Assembly (NCBI GenBank): GCA_036519295.1
Contig: DATDLN010000025.1
Span: 1 to 43,513, forward strand
Source: JACVRW01 sp036519295
GTDB taxonomy: Bacteria > Actinomycetota > Thermoleophilia > Solirubrobacterales > Thermoleophilaceae
DNA: 43,513 nucleotides
Direction of reading: 5' to 3'
This document shows, one piece after another, positions 8,035 through 16,458 of the stretch. Positions within the stretch are counted from its first letter, which is position 1, and every line of letters starts with the position of its first letter. The translations under genes and the position numbers were made by a program. The notes under the pieces are model-generated. The model saw nothing but the letters and a program-made list of their open reading frames with translations, did no database searches and was not told the origin of the DNA.

Positions 8035-9438
8035 TCAGAGGGCGTCCCCCGCCCGCTCGACCGCGCGGGCGAGGCTGGCCACGTCCTCGCTTGTGGTCCG
8101 CCAGGAGACGATGGCGGCGCGCTGGCAGAAGCCCGAGGCCAGGCGGGCGCCGGTGTGGAAGACATCGCCCTCGTCGGCCACCCGCGCCTGGATGCGCTCG
8201 TTGAGCGCGTCGAGCTCGGGCCCCTCCCCCACCTGCTCCCGGCGGTAGCGGAAGCACACGACGTTCGACGGCACGGGCGCGCACAGCTCGAGGCGCGGCG
8301 AGGCTTCGACGAGGCCGGCGAGCTCCGCGGCGAGATCGCAGCAGCGGGTCACCAGCTCCTCCATTCCACGCCGTCCGAGCTGCTTCAGTGCAGCCCATGC
8401 GCAGGCGCCGCGCCAGCTGCGGCTGGCCTCCGGGCCGAGCTCATGCAGGTCCGCACCCATGCCCGGGGTCAGGTATGCGGCCGTGCCGGCGAAGGTCTCG
8501 GCGTGCAGCTCGGCGTCCCGGAGAAGGACGAATCCGCAGCCGTTCGGCACGTTCAGCCACTTGTGGCCGTCGCAGGCCAGCGAGTCGGCGCGCTCCATGC
8601 CCGCCACGAGTGGCGCCGTTCGCTCGCAGAGGCGGAAGAACGCGCCGAAGGCGCCGTCCACGTGAAGCCACAGCCCGTGCTCGGCGCAGACGTCCGCGAT
8701 GGCCTCGAGCGGATCGCTCGCTCCGGTGTTGACCGAGCCGGCCTGGGCGATAACGATCGCGGGCTCGGCCTCGCCGCTCGCGCGATCGCGCTCAATCGCC
8801 TCGACGAGGGGCTCGACGCGCATCGCGTAACGGTCGTCGATCGGGACCCGCCGGACCGAGCCCGCGCCGAGGCCCAGGGTGCGCAGCGCTTTGAGGTCGG
8901 AGAGGTGCAGCTCCTCGCTGCCGTACACCGCGAGTCGCGGAAGACCCCACACTCCATCTTGGAGAACGTCGACACCGTGGATCCTCCCCGCCCAGTGCCG
9001 CGCCACGGCGAGCCCGATCAGGTTCGCCATGGTCGCCCCGGTGGTGAAGCTGCCGCTGCCACGCGGGTAGCCGAGCAGGTCCGCGAGCCAGCCCAGGGTG
9101 ACCTTCTCGGCCACCACGGCCGCAGGCCCGAGCGACCAGAGGCCCGGGTTTTGGTCCACCGCCGCGGTCCAGGCCTCGGCGATCGCGGACGCCGGCAGGA
9201 CGGCACCCGTGACGAACCCGAAGAAGCGCCCGCCGGTGCTGCCGGCCAGCCCGCCGTCGCAGCGATCGGCGAGCTCGCCCAGCACCCACTCCACCGGCAT
9301 GCCCGTTTCCGGGACCGGCTCGTCGAAACGGGCGCGGAGCTCGCTCGGGTCGAGCGTGGCGGCCGCCCGTGGCGGCGGGTCGAGCGCGCGGCGAAAGCGC
9401 GCGGCGAGGTCGGCGACGGCGGCGTCGAGATCGTCCAT
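8035..9438 (-). CDS. PLP-dependent decarboxylase (group II / aromatic-L-amino-acid decarboxylase family)
   Basis: A 467-residue fold-type I PLP enzyme. The lysine for the internal aldimine is in SLACDGHKWLNVPNGCG (near residue 288), the PLP-nitrogen aspartate in GLWLHVDGAFGAFF, and the cofactor loop in GSFTTGATMANL. The family decarboxylates aromatic amino acids, glutamate or related acids. Sequence alone does not give the substrate, and the N-terminus is shorter than in animal DOPA decarboxylases. The gene precedes the MFS exporter, suggesting an amine-producing and exporting pair. It is divergent from mreB, with 118 bp between the starts. Confidence 0.88.
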   Translation of the reverse strand: MDDLDAAVADLAARFRRALDPPPRAAATLDPSELRARFDEPVPETGMPVEWVLGELADRCDGGLAGSTGGRFFGFVTGAVLPASAIAEAWTAAVDQNPGLWSLGPAAVVAEKVTLGWLADLLGYPRGSGSFTTGATMANLIGLAVARHWAGRIHGVDVLQDGVWGLPRLAVYGSEELHLSDLKALRTLGLGAGSVRRVPIDDRYAMRVEPLVEAIERDRASGEAEPAIVIAQAGSVNTGASDPLEAIADVCAEHGLWLHVDGAFGAFFRLCERTAPLVAGMERADSLACDGHKWLNVPNGCGFVLLRDAELHAETFAGTAAYLTPGMGADLHELGPEASRSWRGACAWAALKQLGRRGMEELVTRCCDLAAELAGLVEASPRLELCAPVPSNVVCFRYRREQVGEGPELDALNERIQARVADEGDVFHTGARLASGFCQRAAIVSWRTTSEDVASLARAVERAGDAL

Positions 9439-9556
9439 GGACAGGATCGTTGCAGCGCGTCGCGGCCCGCCTCGTCAGGCGAGCCTGCGGTAGCGTGCGC
9501 TCCTGCCCTCTCAGCGAGACACGCTACGACCGCGCTCCGCCCTCCGGCGATCGCTC

Positions 9557-10603
9557 ATGCCGCGCCTCGGCGGGCGTGATCTTGCAATCGACCTCGGGAC
9601 CGCGAACACGCTCGTCTACGTCCGCGGCGCGGGCATTCTCGTATCGGAGCCCTCCGTGGTAGCGGTGGACACCCGCGACGGCGAGGTGCACGCCGTGGGC
9701 GAGGAGGCTCAGCGCATGATCGGACGAACGCCCGCGACGATCGCCGCCGTCCGGCCGCTGCGCCACGGGGTGATCGCCGACTTCGAAGTGACCGAGCAGA
9801 TGCTGCGCCACTTCATCGGCCGCGTTCACCGCAGCCGCTTCGCCCATCCCCGCCTCATCATGTGCGCTCCCTCGGGCATCACGGACGTCGAGCAGCGGGC
9901 ATTGACGGAGGCCTCGATGGCGGCCGGGGCCCGCTCGGTGCACCTGATCGAGGAGCCGGTGGCGGCGGCCATCGGTGCGGGCCTGTCGATCGAGGAGCCG
10001 CGCGCGAACGTCGTGGTCGACGTGGGGGGCGGTACCAGCGAGGTCGCGGTCATATCGCTCGGTGGGATCGTGGTGTCGCGGTCGCTGCGGGTCGGCGGCT
10101 ACGACTTCGACGAGGCCGGCGCGGCCTGGATCCGCGCCAGCCACGGACTGGCCATCGGCGAGACGACTTCGGAGCAGGTGAAGCTCGAGATCGGCAGCGT
10201 CAGCCCCGACACGACCGACGCCCGCTGGGAGGTGCGCGGGCGTGATCCCTCCTCGGGACTCCCGCGCGAGGTGGCGGTGACGAGCGAGGAGTTGCGCCGG
10301 GCGGTCGAGGCGCCGGTCCGCGACATCGTCTCCTCCGTGCGCGACGCGCTCGAGGAGACGCCACCCGAGCTGGCGTCCGATCTCGCGCAATCGGGGATCC
10401 TGCTCGCCGGCGGCGGCGCCCTCCTGCGCGGATTCGCCGAGCGGCTCGAGTCCGAGACCGGTGTGCCGGTGCGGCTCGCGGATTCGCCGCTCGACTGCGT
10501 GGCGCTCGGCGCGGGCCGGGCGCTCGACGAGATGGAGCTGCTCGAGCGCACCGCCGCGCGCACGGGCGGTGCGCTGACGGCGCTGCGGCGGCCGGGGCCT
10601 TGA
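9557..10603 (+). CDS. mreB: Rod shape-determining protein MreB-like actin homologue
   Basis: A 348-residue actin-fold ATPase. Phosphate-1 motif DLAIDLGTANTLVYV is at 8-22, the PSVVAVD strand follows, the SGITDVEQRALTEA helix is near 110, the phosphate-2 motif VVDVGGGTSEVAV near 155, and the adenosine motif GILLAGGGALLRGF near 281. MreB filaments guide lateral wall synthesis at the membrane in rod-shaped cells. The normal partners mreC, mreD, rodA or pbp2 are not adjacent, so this is a solitary copy. It may be a second, divergent paralogue. It begins ATG 9557 and ends just before the convergent AlkZ-like gene. Confidence 0.88.
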   Translation: MPRLGGRDLAIDLGTANTLVYVRGAGILVSEPSVVAVDTRDGEVHAVGEEAQRMIGRTPATIAAVRPLRHGVIADFEVTEQMLRHFIGRVHRSRFAHPRLIMCAPSGITDVEQRALTEASMAAGARSVHLIEEPVAAAIGAGLSIEEPRANVVVDVGGGTSEVAVISLGGIVVSRSLRVGGYDFDEAGAAWIRASHGLAIGETTSEQVKLEIGSVSPDTTDARWEVRGRDPSSGLPREVAVTSEELRRAVEAPVRDIVSSVRDALEETPPELASDLAQSGILLAGGGALLRGFAERLESETGVPVRLADSPLDCVALGAGRALDEMELLERTAARTGGALTALRRPGP

Positions 10604-10623
10604 CCTGCGCCCCACCCCCGGAT

Positions 10624-11619
10624 TCACCCTTGTTCGGCCGACTCGAAGCGCTCCGCGTCTCTCGCCTCCGCCCGCAGCGCTCTGGCGGCCGCGGGCGCCA
10701 ACGCCGCGAAGGGCTCGATATCGACTCTGACGCGGTCGCCGAGGCGGCGCATCCGCCAGGTGCCCGCGGCAACGCCGTCGACCGTCGCGACGGCCCGCAG
10801 CATTCCCCCGCCGGGGTGGACGCGGCGGGCGTGCCGGGCCGGCACGGCGAACGAGCGGTCCCTCCAGCCGAGCAGGTAGGGATCGAAGGCCGGCAGCAGC
10901 CGGGCCGGCAGGCGGCCGGGGGTTCGGCCGCTCACGGCGAGCTCGACCAGCCCGCCGCCGAGCTCGGCGAGCTCGGAGGAGATGGCCCGGAGGCCGGCGC
11001 GGGCGTCGCGACGCGGTAGCCCCGCCCAGGCGGCCAGGTCGGCCGCGGTGGCCGGCCCGTGGCCGGCGAAGTAGCGGCGGGCGAGCTCGGCGAGGGCCGC
11101 GTCGCGGTCGGCGCCCGCAAGCTCGGCGGGCGGGACGGCGCCGAGCCAGTCGCGCGCGAGAGCGAACTGCTGCCGCGTACCCGCCTTCACCGGTCCGAGA
11201 ACCGCGGCCCCTCGCACCGCCGCGAGGTTCAGCAGTAGCGGCGTCGCCTGTCCCTCGGTTCGGATCCCGTGGGCGGCGATGCGCTCCGCCAGCTCCGGAC
11301 GGCCGAGCAGGCCCTCCGCGGCCAGCGCCCGCTCGATGATCGCCACGGCGCGGTCGGCGTCGTCCGGGGACACCCCCTCCTGCCCCAGCCTGCGCCGGCT
11401 CCTCGCCGCCTGCAACGGAGCGGTCAGCCCCAACAGCCACGGGTAGTCCTCGCTTCGCACCAGGTGGAGGGTTCCGCGGCAGAGCCAGCCGACCACCAGC
11501 GAGCGCTCCGCGGTCAGCCCTCGATCAACAGCCGCGGAGGTCAGCCCCTCGCCGCGCGCCCGCAGCGCAAGCCGCGCCGCCCGCAGGTCCTGCGCCTGAA
11601 CCGCCAGCAGCCGGCGCAC
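10624..11619 (-). CDS. AlkZ/YcaQ-like winged-helix (HTH_42) DNA glycosylase-family protein
   Basis: From GTG 11619 this gives 331 residues of the HTH_42 superfamily, which includes AlkZ, AlkX and YcaQ glycosylases that unhook interstrand crosslinks. The QxQ motif typical of AlkZ-type enzymes is visible as LAVQAQDLRAARLAL (Gln8, Gln10), followed by GWLCRGTLHLV and, near 248, PAFDPYLLGWRDR. Family-like sequence continues upstream of 11619 (RARRAAAQLLSGPGESTPAR), but that frame has no ATG, GTG or TTG before the stop. The only candidate is CTG 11709, inside the end of the cupin gene, with CGGGAG about 13 bases upstream. The true start is therefore probably 11709. Activity is predicted from family only. 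Confidence 0.75.
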   Translation of the reverse strand: MRRLLAVQAQDLRAARLALRARGEGLTSAAVDRGLTAERSLVVGWLCRGTLHLVRSEDYPWLLGLTAPLQAARSRRRLGQEGVSPDDADRAVAIIERALAAEGLLGRPELAERIAAHGIRTEGQATPLLLNLAAVRGAAVLGPVKAGTRQQFALARDWLGAVPPAELAGADRDAALAELARRYFAGHGPATAADLAAWAGLPRRDARAGLRAISSELAELGGGLVELAVSGRTPGRLPARLLPAFDPYLLGWRDRSFAVPARHARRVHPGGGMLRAVATVDGVAAGTWRMRRLGDRVRVDIEPFAALAPAAARALRAEARDAERFESAEQG

Positions 11620-11698
11620 GATCCGCGCGGGTGTCGACTCGCCCGGGCCGCTCAGGAGCTGGGCCGCCGCCCTCCGCGCCCGTAATCGTCTCGACTCG

Positions 11699-12064
11699 TC
11701 AGTCCCCAGTGGGTGCCACTCCCGCCGACTCCACCATCAGGATCGCCGTGCGGCTCGGGGCGCGGGTCCGGTGCATGACGTTCCTGGGGACGGTGTATCC
11801 CTGGTGCGGCTCCAGGGTCACCGTCTCGCCGCCCTCGAGGTCGATCAGCAGCTGCCCGTCGAGAACCAGGAAGAACTCGTCCTCGTCCACGTGCTTGTGC
11901 CAATGGAATTCGCCCTCGATCACACCGAGCCGTACCACGGCGTCGTTGATGGTGGTCAGGGTCTGGTTGAACCACTTGTCGCCGGCGGTCGCGATCTCGG
12001 CCGGGATGTCGATCAGATTCGACTGGCCGTACTTGTCGTCGAGGTGGATGTGGTAGTCGGGCAT
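11699..12064 (-). CDS. Cupin domain protein
   Basis: A 121-residue single-domain cupin. Motif 1 reads EFHWHKHVDEDEFFLVLDG, with metal ligands His54 or His56, His58 and Glu61 or Glu63; motif 2 is PRNVMHRT with His98. This small beta-barrel family binds Fe, Mn or Ni and includes dioxygenases, isomerases and sugar-binding proteins; the substrate cannot be read from the sequence. It ends inside the 5' extension of the AlkZ-like gene, so the two are likely co-transcribed. It is divergent from the amidohydrolase at 12092 across 27 bp. Confidence 0.8.
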   Translation of the reverse strand: MPDYHIHLDDKYGQSNLIDIPAEIATAGDKWFNQTLTTINDAVVRLGVIEGEFHWHKHVDEDEFFLVLDGQLLIDLEGGETVTLEPHQGYTVPRNVMHRTRAPSRTAILMVESAGVAPTGD

Positions 12065-12091
12065 GGCACGACAGCGTAGGGTCGCGGTCGC

Positions 12092-13663
12092 GTGAGCTGC
12101 GATCTCGTCCTACACGGCGGTCCCGTCCGAACGCTCGACCCGGCGGCGCCGCTCGCATACGAGCTGGCGATCTGCCAGGAGCGGGTGGTCGCCGCGCCCG
12201 TACCGGGCGCGGAGCGGATCGACCTCGCCGGCCGCTGCGTCGTGCCCGGGCTTGCCGACGCCCACGTGCACTTCCCCACCTGGTCGCTCGCGCAGCGGCA
12301 GGTCCGGCTGGAGGGCGCACACTCGCTCGACGACGCCCTGGCGGGAGTCGCCGCGGCCCTTCCCGGCGTTCCGTCCGGAGGTTGGCTCCGGGGCGTCGGC
12401 TGGCGGGACGGCGACTGGACGGAGCCGCCCACCCGAGCGGCGCTCGATCGCGTGGCGCCCAAGACGCCGGTGGCGTTGTTCTCGCGCGACTATCACTCCC
12501 TTTGGCTGAACGGCGCGGCGCTGGCGCAAGCGGATGGTCCGCTCGAGCCGCCGGGCGGCGTCGTCGAGCGGGACGAGCGGGGCCAGCCGACGGGCGTGCT
12601 GCGCGAGAACGCGGCCTGGGCGTTCCGCGACCGATACGTGCGCCCCACGGTGGACGAGATGGTGACCGCCTCGCGCGAGGGGCTTCGGATTGCCGCGGCG
12701 CGGGGCGTCACCGCGATTCACGACAAGGACGGCTGGCTGGGCGCGTTCGAGGTCTTCGCCCGGCTGCGCGAGCGCGGCGAGCTGAGCCTGCGCGTCTGGC
12801 AGTCGTTCCCGTGGGACCGGCTCGACGAGCTCCGTGCACTCGGCCTGCGCTCGGGGTTCGGCGATGACCTGCTGCGCGTCGGCTACCTGAAGGGCTTCAT
12901 GGACGGGACGCTCGGCTCCGCCACCGCCCGACTGCTCGACGGGTCGGGCGTCGAGATCACCTCGCGCGACGAGCTCGAAGAGGTCGTGCGGCGCGCCGCG
13001 GAGGCGCACTTCCCGGTCGCGGTTCACGCAATCGGCGACGCCGCCAACCGCGCCGCCCTCGACGCCTTCGCGGCAACCCGCGACGCCTGGCAGCCTGCGC
13101 GCCTGCGGCCGCGTATCGAGCACGCCCAGCTGCTCGCCGCCGATGACGTGCCTCGGTTCGCGGAGATCGGTGTGGCCGCCTCGGTCCAGTTCAGCCACGC
13201 GCCCTCGGACCGCGACCTCGCCGACCGTCTCTGGGAGGGGCGCGACGGCGCCTACGCGTACCGCTCCCTCCTGGACGCCGGGGCGCTCCTCGCGAACGGA
13301 TCGGACGCACCGGTCGAGGAGCTCGACCCGCTGGCCGGGATCGTGGCGGGCGTCCGGCGCACGCTCGACGAGCGTCCGCCCTGGCGCCCCGAGCAGGCGG
13401 TGACGGTGGAGGAGGCGCTGCGCGCCGCCACGGTGGCGCCGGCCTGGCTCGAGGGCCAGGAGCACCGCCGAGGGACTCTCCGGCCGGGCATGCTCGCCGA
13501 CCTCGTGGTGCTGGATCGCGACCCGTTGACCTGCCCGCCCGAGGAGCTGCCCGGGCTGCGGCTGCTCGCAACGATGGTCGGCGGGCGCTGGACCCACCTC
13601 GCGCCGGAGGGGTCCGCGGCCTCGCTCAGCCGGGCTGCCGCACGCCCATCAGGCGACCGGTGA
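12092..13663 (+). CDS. YtcJ-like metal-dependent amidohydrolase
   Basis: A 523-residue amidohydrolase-3 type enzyme. The N-terminal beta sandwich strand ends at VVPGLADAHVHFPT, with His58 and His60 as metal ligands. Further markers are YLKGFMDGTLGSATA near 264 (the Lys position), VAVHAIGDAANRAALDAF near 310, PRIEHAQLL near 341, and LANGSDAPVEELDP near 402 with the catalytic Asp. The C-terminus closes with the usual GTLRPGMLADLVVLDRDP. The family hydrolyses amide or formamide bonds in diverse small molecules. Start GTG 12092 leaves only 27 bp to the divergent cupin. The 3' end overlaps the convergent MFS gene by 38 bp. Confidence 0.87.
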   Translation: MSCDLVLHGGPVRTLDPAAPLAYELAICQERVVAAPVPGAERIDLAGRCVVPGLADAHVHFPTWSLAQRQVRLEGAHSLDDALAGVAAALPGVPSGGWLRGVGWRDGDWTEPPTRAALDRVAPKTPVALFSRDYHSLWLNGAALAQADGPLEPPGGVVERDERGQPTGVLRENAAWAFRDRYVRPTVDEMVTASREGLRIAAARGVTAIHDKDGWLGAFEVFARLRERGELSLRVWQSFPWDRLDELRALGLRSGFGDDLLRVGYLKGFMDGTLGSATARLLDGSGVEITSRDELEEVVRRAAEAHFPVAVHAIGDAANRAALDAFAATRDAWQPARLRPRIEHAQLLAADDVPRFAEIGVAASVQFSHAPSDRDLADRLWEGRDGAYAYRSLLDAGALLANGSDAPVEELDPLAGIVAGVRRTLDERPPWRPEQAVTVEEALRAATVAPAWLEGQEHRRGTLRPGMLADLVVLDRDPLTCPPEELPGLRLLATMVGGRWTHLAPEGSAASLSRAAARPSGDR

Positions 13664-14945
13664 CAACGGCGGCCGCGGCCGAGAGACCGGCCGCCACGAG
13701 CATCGCGGCCGTGAGACCGGCGGCGAGCGCCTCCGCGTGATCGCCGCCCGCCGCGCTCTCCACGGCGGTGAGCACCGCGCCCGCGACCGCAACGCCGAGC
13801 ACCGCCCCGAGCTGGCGTGCCTCGGTGACGAGGCTGGACGCCAGACCCCGCTCCGCGCGTGGGATTGTCTCGATCTCCGCCGCGCCGGCGGGGGTGAACA
13901 CGAAGGGACGCGCGACGCCGAAGACGGACAGGGCCACGAGCAGGAGCCAGATCTCTTCGGACGCCGCGGCGACGGCGATGCCCAACAGGCCGACCGCGGC
14001 GACCACCAGTCCGCCGCTTACGAGGCGCCGCGAGCCGTGCGCGTCGGCCATGCGGCCGGTGACCGTTGACAGGAGACCGCTCCAGACGACCGCGGGCAGC
14101 AGCAAGAGGCCCGCCGTGAGCGGCCCGTAGTCGAGCGATTGCTGAAGGTAGAGGACTACGTAAACGGTCACCGCCAACACCCCGAATTGAATGACCAGGA
14201 GCGCGATCAGCGGCCCCTCGACCGCCGAGCGGCGCAAGAGCGTCACCGGGATCAATGGATCCGCCCGGCGGCGCTCGATGCCGACGAACGCAGTCAGGAG
14301 CGCGACCCCGAGCACGATGCCGCCCGCTGCCACCGCGGGCGGCCAGTCCGCGATGTGGAGCAGCGACGCGACCAGCAGCGAGAGGGCAGCAAACAGGACG
14401 GCCGCCCCACCCCAGTCGATCGGGGCGGCTCCCGGATCTCTGGACTCGCCGGCGGACCGGGCGGTCACGGCCAGCGAGAAGAGGATGACCGGCACGTTCA
14501 GCACGAAGATCCAGCGCCAGCTGCCGGCTTCGACCAGGGCCCCACCGACGAGCGGGCCGATCGTGAGGCAGGATGTGCCGACGCTCGCCAGGAAGCCCAC
14601 GGCCCACCCCTGCCTCTCCTCCGGGAGCGCGTTCGTGGCAATGGCCAGCGCGAGCGGTTGCAGGAGCGCGGCCCCCACGCCCTGGATCAGGCGGGCGACG
14701 ATCAGCGCAAGCTCGGACGGCGCAGCGGCGCACAGAACCGAGGCGACTCCGAACAGCCCGAGACCGAGCATGAACATCCTGCGGCGCCCATACAGATCGG
14801 CCAGACGCCCCGAGGCCGACATGAACGTGGCCAACGAGAGCAGGTACGCCCCGATGATCCAGCCGACCTCGGCCCGGGAGGCGCCGAACTCGGACTGGAT
14901 CGCGGGCAGGGCGACCGTGACCGACGTCTGATCGAGGAAGATCAA
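13626..14945 (-). CDS. MFS exporter, DHA2 (EmrB/QacA) type
   Basis: Hydrophobic protein with about 13-14 membrane segments. Signatures are LDQTSVTVALPAIQSEF (motif D1), GRLADLYGRRRMFMLG (motif A), ARLIQGVGAALLQPLALAI (motif C region) and FVLNVPVILFSLAV. These place it with proton-driven multidrug exporters. From TTG 14945 the first membrane segment is truncated. The frame is open upstream to about 15010 and includes GLRGVLAATATANALIFLD, a better TM1, but that extension offers only CTG codons. The true start may be CTG and overlap the stop of the small gene ending at 15005. The 3' end overlaps the amidohydrolase gene. Confidence 0.82.
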   Translation of the reverse strand: MIFLDQTSVTVALPAIQSEFGASRAEVGWIIGAYLLSLATFMSASGRLADLYGRRRMFMLGLGLFGVASVLCAAAPSELALIVARLIQGVGAALLQPLALAIATNALPEERQGWAVGFLASVGTSCLTIGPLVGGALVEAGSWRWIFVLNVPVILFSLAVTARSAGESRDPGAAPIDWGGAAVLFAALSLLVASLLHIADWPPAVAAGGIVLGVALLTAFVGIERRRADPLIPVTLLRRSAVEGPLIALLVIQFGVLAVTVYVVLYLQQSLDYGPLTAGLLLLPAVVWSGLLSTVTGRMADAHGSRRLVSGGLVVAAVGLLGIAVAAASEEIWLLLVALSVFGVARPFVFTPAGAAEIETIPRAERGLASSLVTEARQLGAVLGVAVAGAVLTAVESAAGGDHAEALAAGLTAAMLVAAGLSAAAAVVTGRLMGVRQPG

Positions 14946-15004
14946 CGCGTTGGCGGTCGCCGTCGCGGCAAGGACGCCGCGCAGTCCCTTCCGTACGGGA
15001 CGGG

Positions 15005-15196
15005 TCAGAGCGTCTGCTGGTCGCGGAAGCCGTAAACGGCGATATCGCCGGCCGCAGCCAACTCCTTCAGGTCGTAGAAGTAGATGTGACCGTCATCGAC
15101 GTTGACATCGATGGTGTGGGGCGGCTTTCCCTCCGCATCCGTGTCGACTCCTATCGCTCGGCCCTCGAGGGGCCCGTCTGACAAGAGCGCCTTCAT
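15005..15196 (-). CDS. Small hypothetical protein upstream of the MFS exporter
   Basis: Sixty-three residues from ATG 15196, with GGTAGG about nine bases upstream. The sequence (DGPLEGRAIGVDTDAEG, then HTIDVNVDDGHIYFYDLKEL) is beta-rich and soluble with no cysteine or membrane segment. It resembles small actinobacterial proteins of unknown role. It lies directly ahead of the DHA2 exporter, possibly overlapping its start, so co-expression is likely. I cannot assign a function. Confidence 0.6.
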   Translation of the reverse strand: MKALLSDGPLEGRAIGVDTDAEGKPPHTIDVNVDDGHIYFYDLKELAAAGDIAVYGFRDQQTL

Positions 15197-15253
15197 GAGC
15201 GCAACCTACCGCGACTCGACCCGGGTCAGGGTCCCGAGTAGCGTTCGCGACCG

Positions 15254-16450
15254 GTGAAGCGCGTGGGGGGCACGTGGCTGGTCGTTGTGGTGCTGGCCAT
15301 GGGCACCGCGGAGGCCCGCGCCCAGGTTCCGCAGCCGTCACCCCCGCTGCAGCTCAGCGGCCCTCGCGTAGTCGCCACCGGCGTCGATTTCGCCGTGCGG
15401 GGCGGCGGCGCCGCCTCGGGCCAGGGGATCCGGATCGAGGCCCAGCGTCGCGCGCGCTGGGGCCGGCTCGGCGCGGCGGGGGCGGATCCGGACGGGCGCT
15501 TCCGCGCGCGAGTCCGGCCGCGCCGGCCGAGACGCAGCTACACGCTGCGTGCCGCCGCGGCGGACGGCAGGGTGTCCGCACCAATCGTCGTCCGCTCGCG
15601 TGACGTCACGCTCGCGGCTGTGGGCGACATCAACCTTGGGGACGGCCCGGGGTTGGTGATGGCCCAGCGTGGCCTTCGTTTCCCGTGGACGGGCGTTGCC
15701 CGCGCCCTGCGGCGCTCCGACATGGCCTTCGGCAACCTCGAGTGCGCCGTGTCCACGCGCGGCAGTCCGGTGCCGAAGCAGTTCAACTTCCGCGGCCGCC
15801 CGGCCGCGCTCGGGGTGATCGCGCGATACGCAGGCTTCGACGTCCTCAACCTGGCGAACAACCACAGCGGCGACTACGGCGCCGCCGCGCTGCTCGACAC
15901 GGTGCGCCACGTGCGCCGCCTTGGGATGGCCGCGGTGGGTGCCGGCGGCAGCCTCGCCTCGGCGAGCGCCCCGCGTGTAGTGAACCGGCTCGGGCTCAAG
16001 GTGGCGTTCGTCGGCTTCTCGAACATCCTGCCCGCCTCGTTCTTCGCCGGTCCCGGGCGGGCCGGAACGCAGGCCGCGACCCCGCAGGCGATCCGCCGCA
16101 GCGTCCGGCGGGCGCGGCGTCGGGCCGACGTCGTGATCGCGACCTTCCACTGGGGAGTGGAGCGCGCCACACACGAGGATGCCCGCCAGCGGGCCTTCGC
16201 CGCCGCCGCGCTCGACGCGGGGGCCACCGCCGTGATCGGCGCCCACCCCCATGTGCTCCAGCCGATCCGCCGGGACGGCCGCCGCCTGGTGGCGTACAGC
16301 CTCGGCAACTTCGTCTTCTCGGCCGGATCGCCGGGGACCACTCGCACGGGCATCCTGAGACTCAGGCTCTCCGCCCGGGGCGTGGAGGGCAGTCGGCTGG
16401 CGCTTGCCGTGATCGAGGGCACTCGCCCGCGCCTGCTCGGCAGCGGCTGA
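15254..16450 (+). CDS. Secreted CapA/PgsA-like metallophosphatase-fold protein
   Basis: A 398-residue protein with a signal peptide (1-23, cleavage after EARA before QVPQ), an N-terminal beta-rich region (about 30-115) and a CapA domain. Its calcineurin-like core motifs are VGDINLGDGPG near 123, FGNLECAVS near 157, LNLANNHSGDYGAAAL near 199, FHWGVERATHEDARQ near 297, GAHPHVLQPI near 328 and YSLGNFVFS near 346. The family is tied to poly-gamma-glutamate or capsule formation and to other surface phosphoesterase roles; no capB/capC partner is present, so the role is open. The GTG start follows a 57-bp divergent gap. Confidence 0.85.
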   Translation: MKRVGGTWLVVVVLAMGTAEARAQVPQPSPPLQLSGPRVVATGVDFAVRGGGAASGQGIRIEAQRRARWGRLGAAGADPDGRFRARVRPRRPRRSYTLRAAAADGRVSAPIVVRSRDVTLAAVGDINLGDGPGLVMAQRGLRFPWTGVARALRRSDMAFGNLECAVSTRGSPVPKQFNFRGRPAALGVIARYAGFDVLNLANNHSGDYGAAALLDTVRHVRRLGMAAVGAGGSLASASAPRVVNRLGLKVAFVGFSNILPASFFAGPGRAGTQAATPQAIRRSVRRARRRADVVIATFHWGVERATHEDARQRAFAAAALDAGATAVIGAHPHVLQPIRRDGRRLVAYSLGNFVFSAGSPGTTRTGILRLRLSARGVEGSRLALAVIEGTRPRLLGSG

Positions 16451-16458
16451 GGCGGCCG

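Noticed and set aside
6845..8398. Extended 517-codon version of the MFS gene
   Set aside because: The extra N-terminus is shadow of the decarboxylase gene. TM1 and the gene spacing support TTG 8020 instead.
9524..11440. 638-codon minus-strand frame across mreB
   Set aside because: It reads antisense through a clear MreB gene and the AlkZ-like gene and gives arginine-rich sequence; a typical high-GC shadow.
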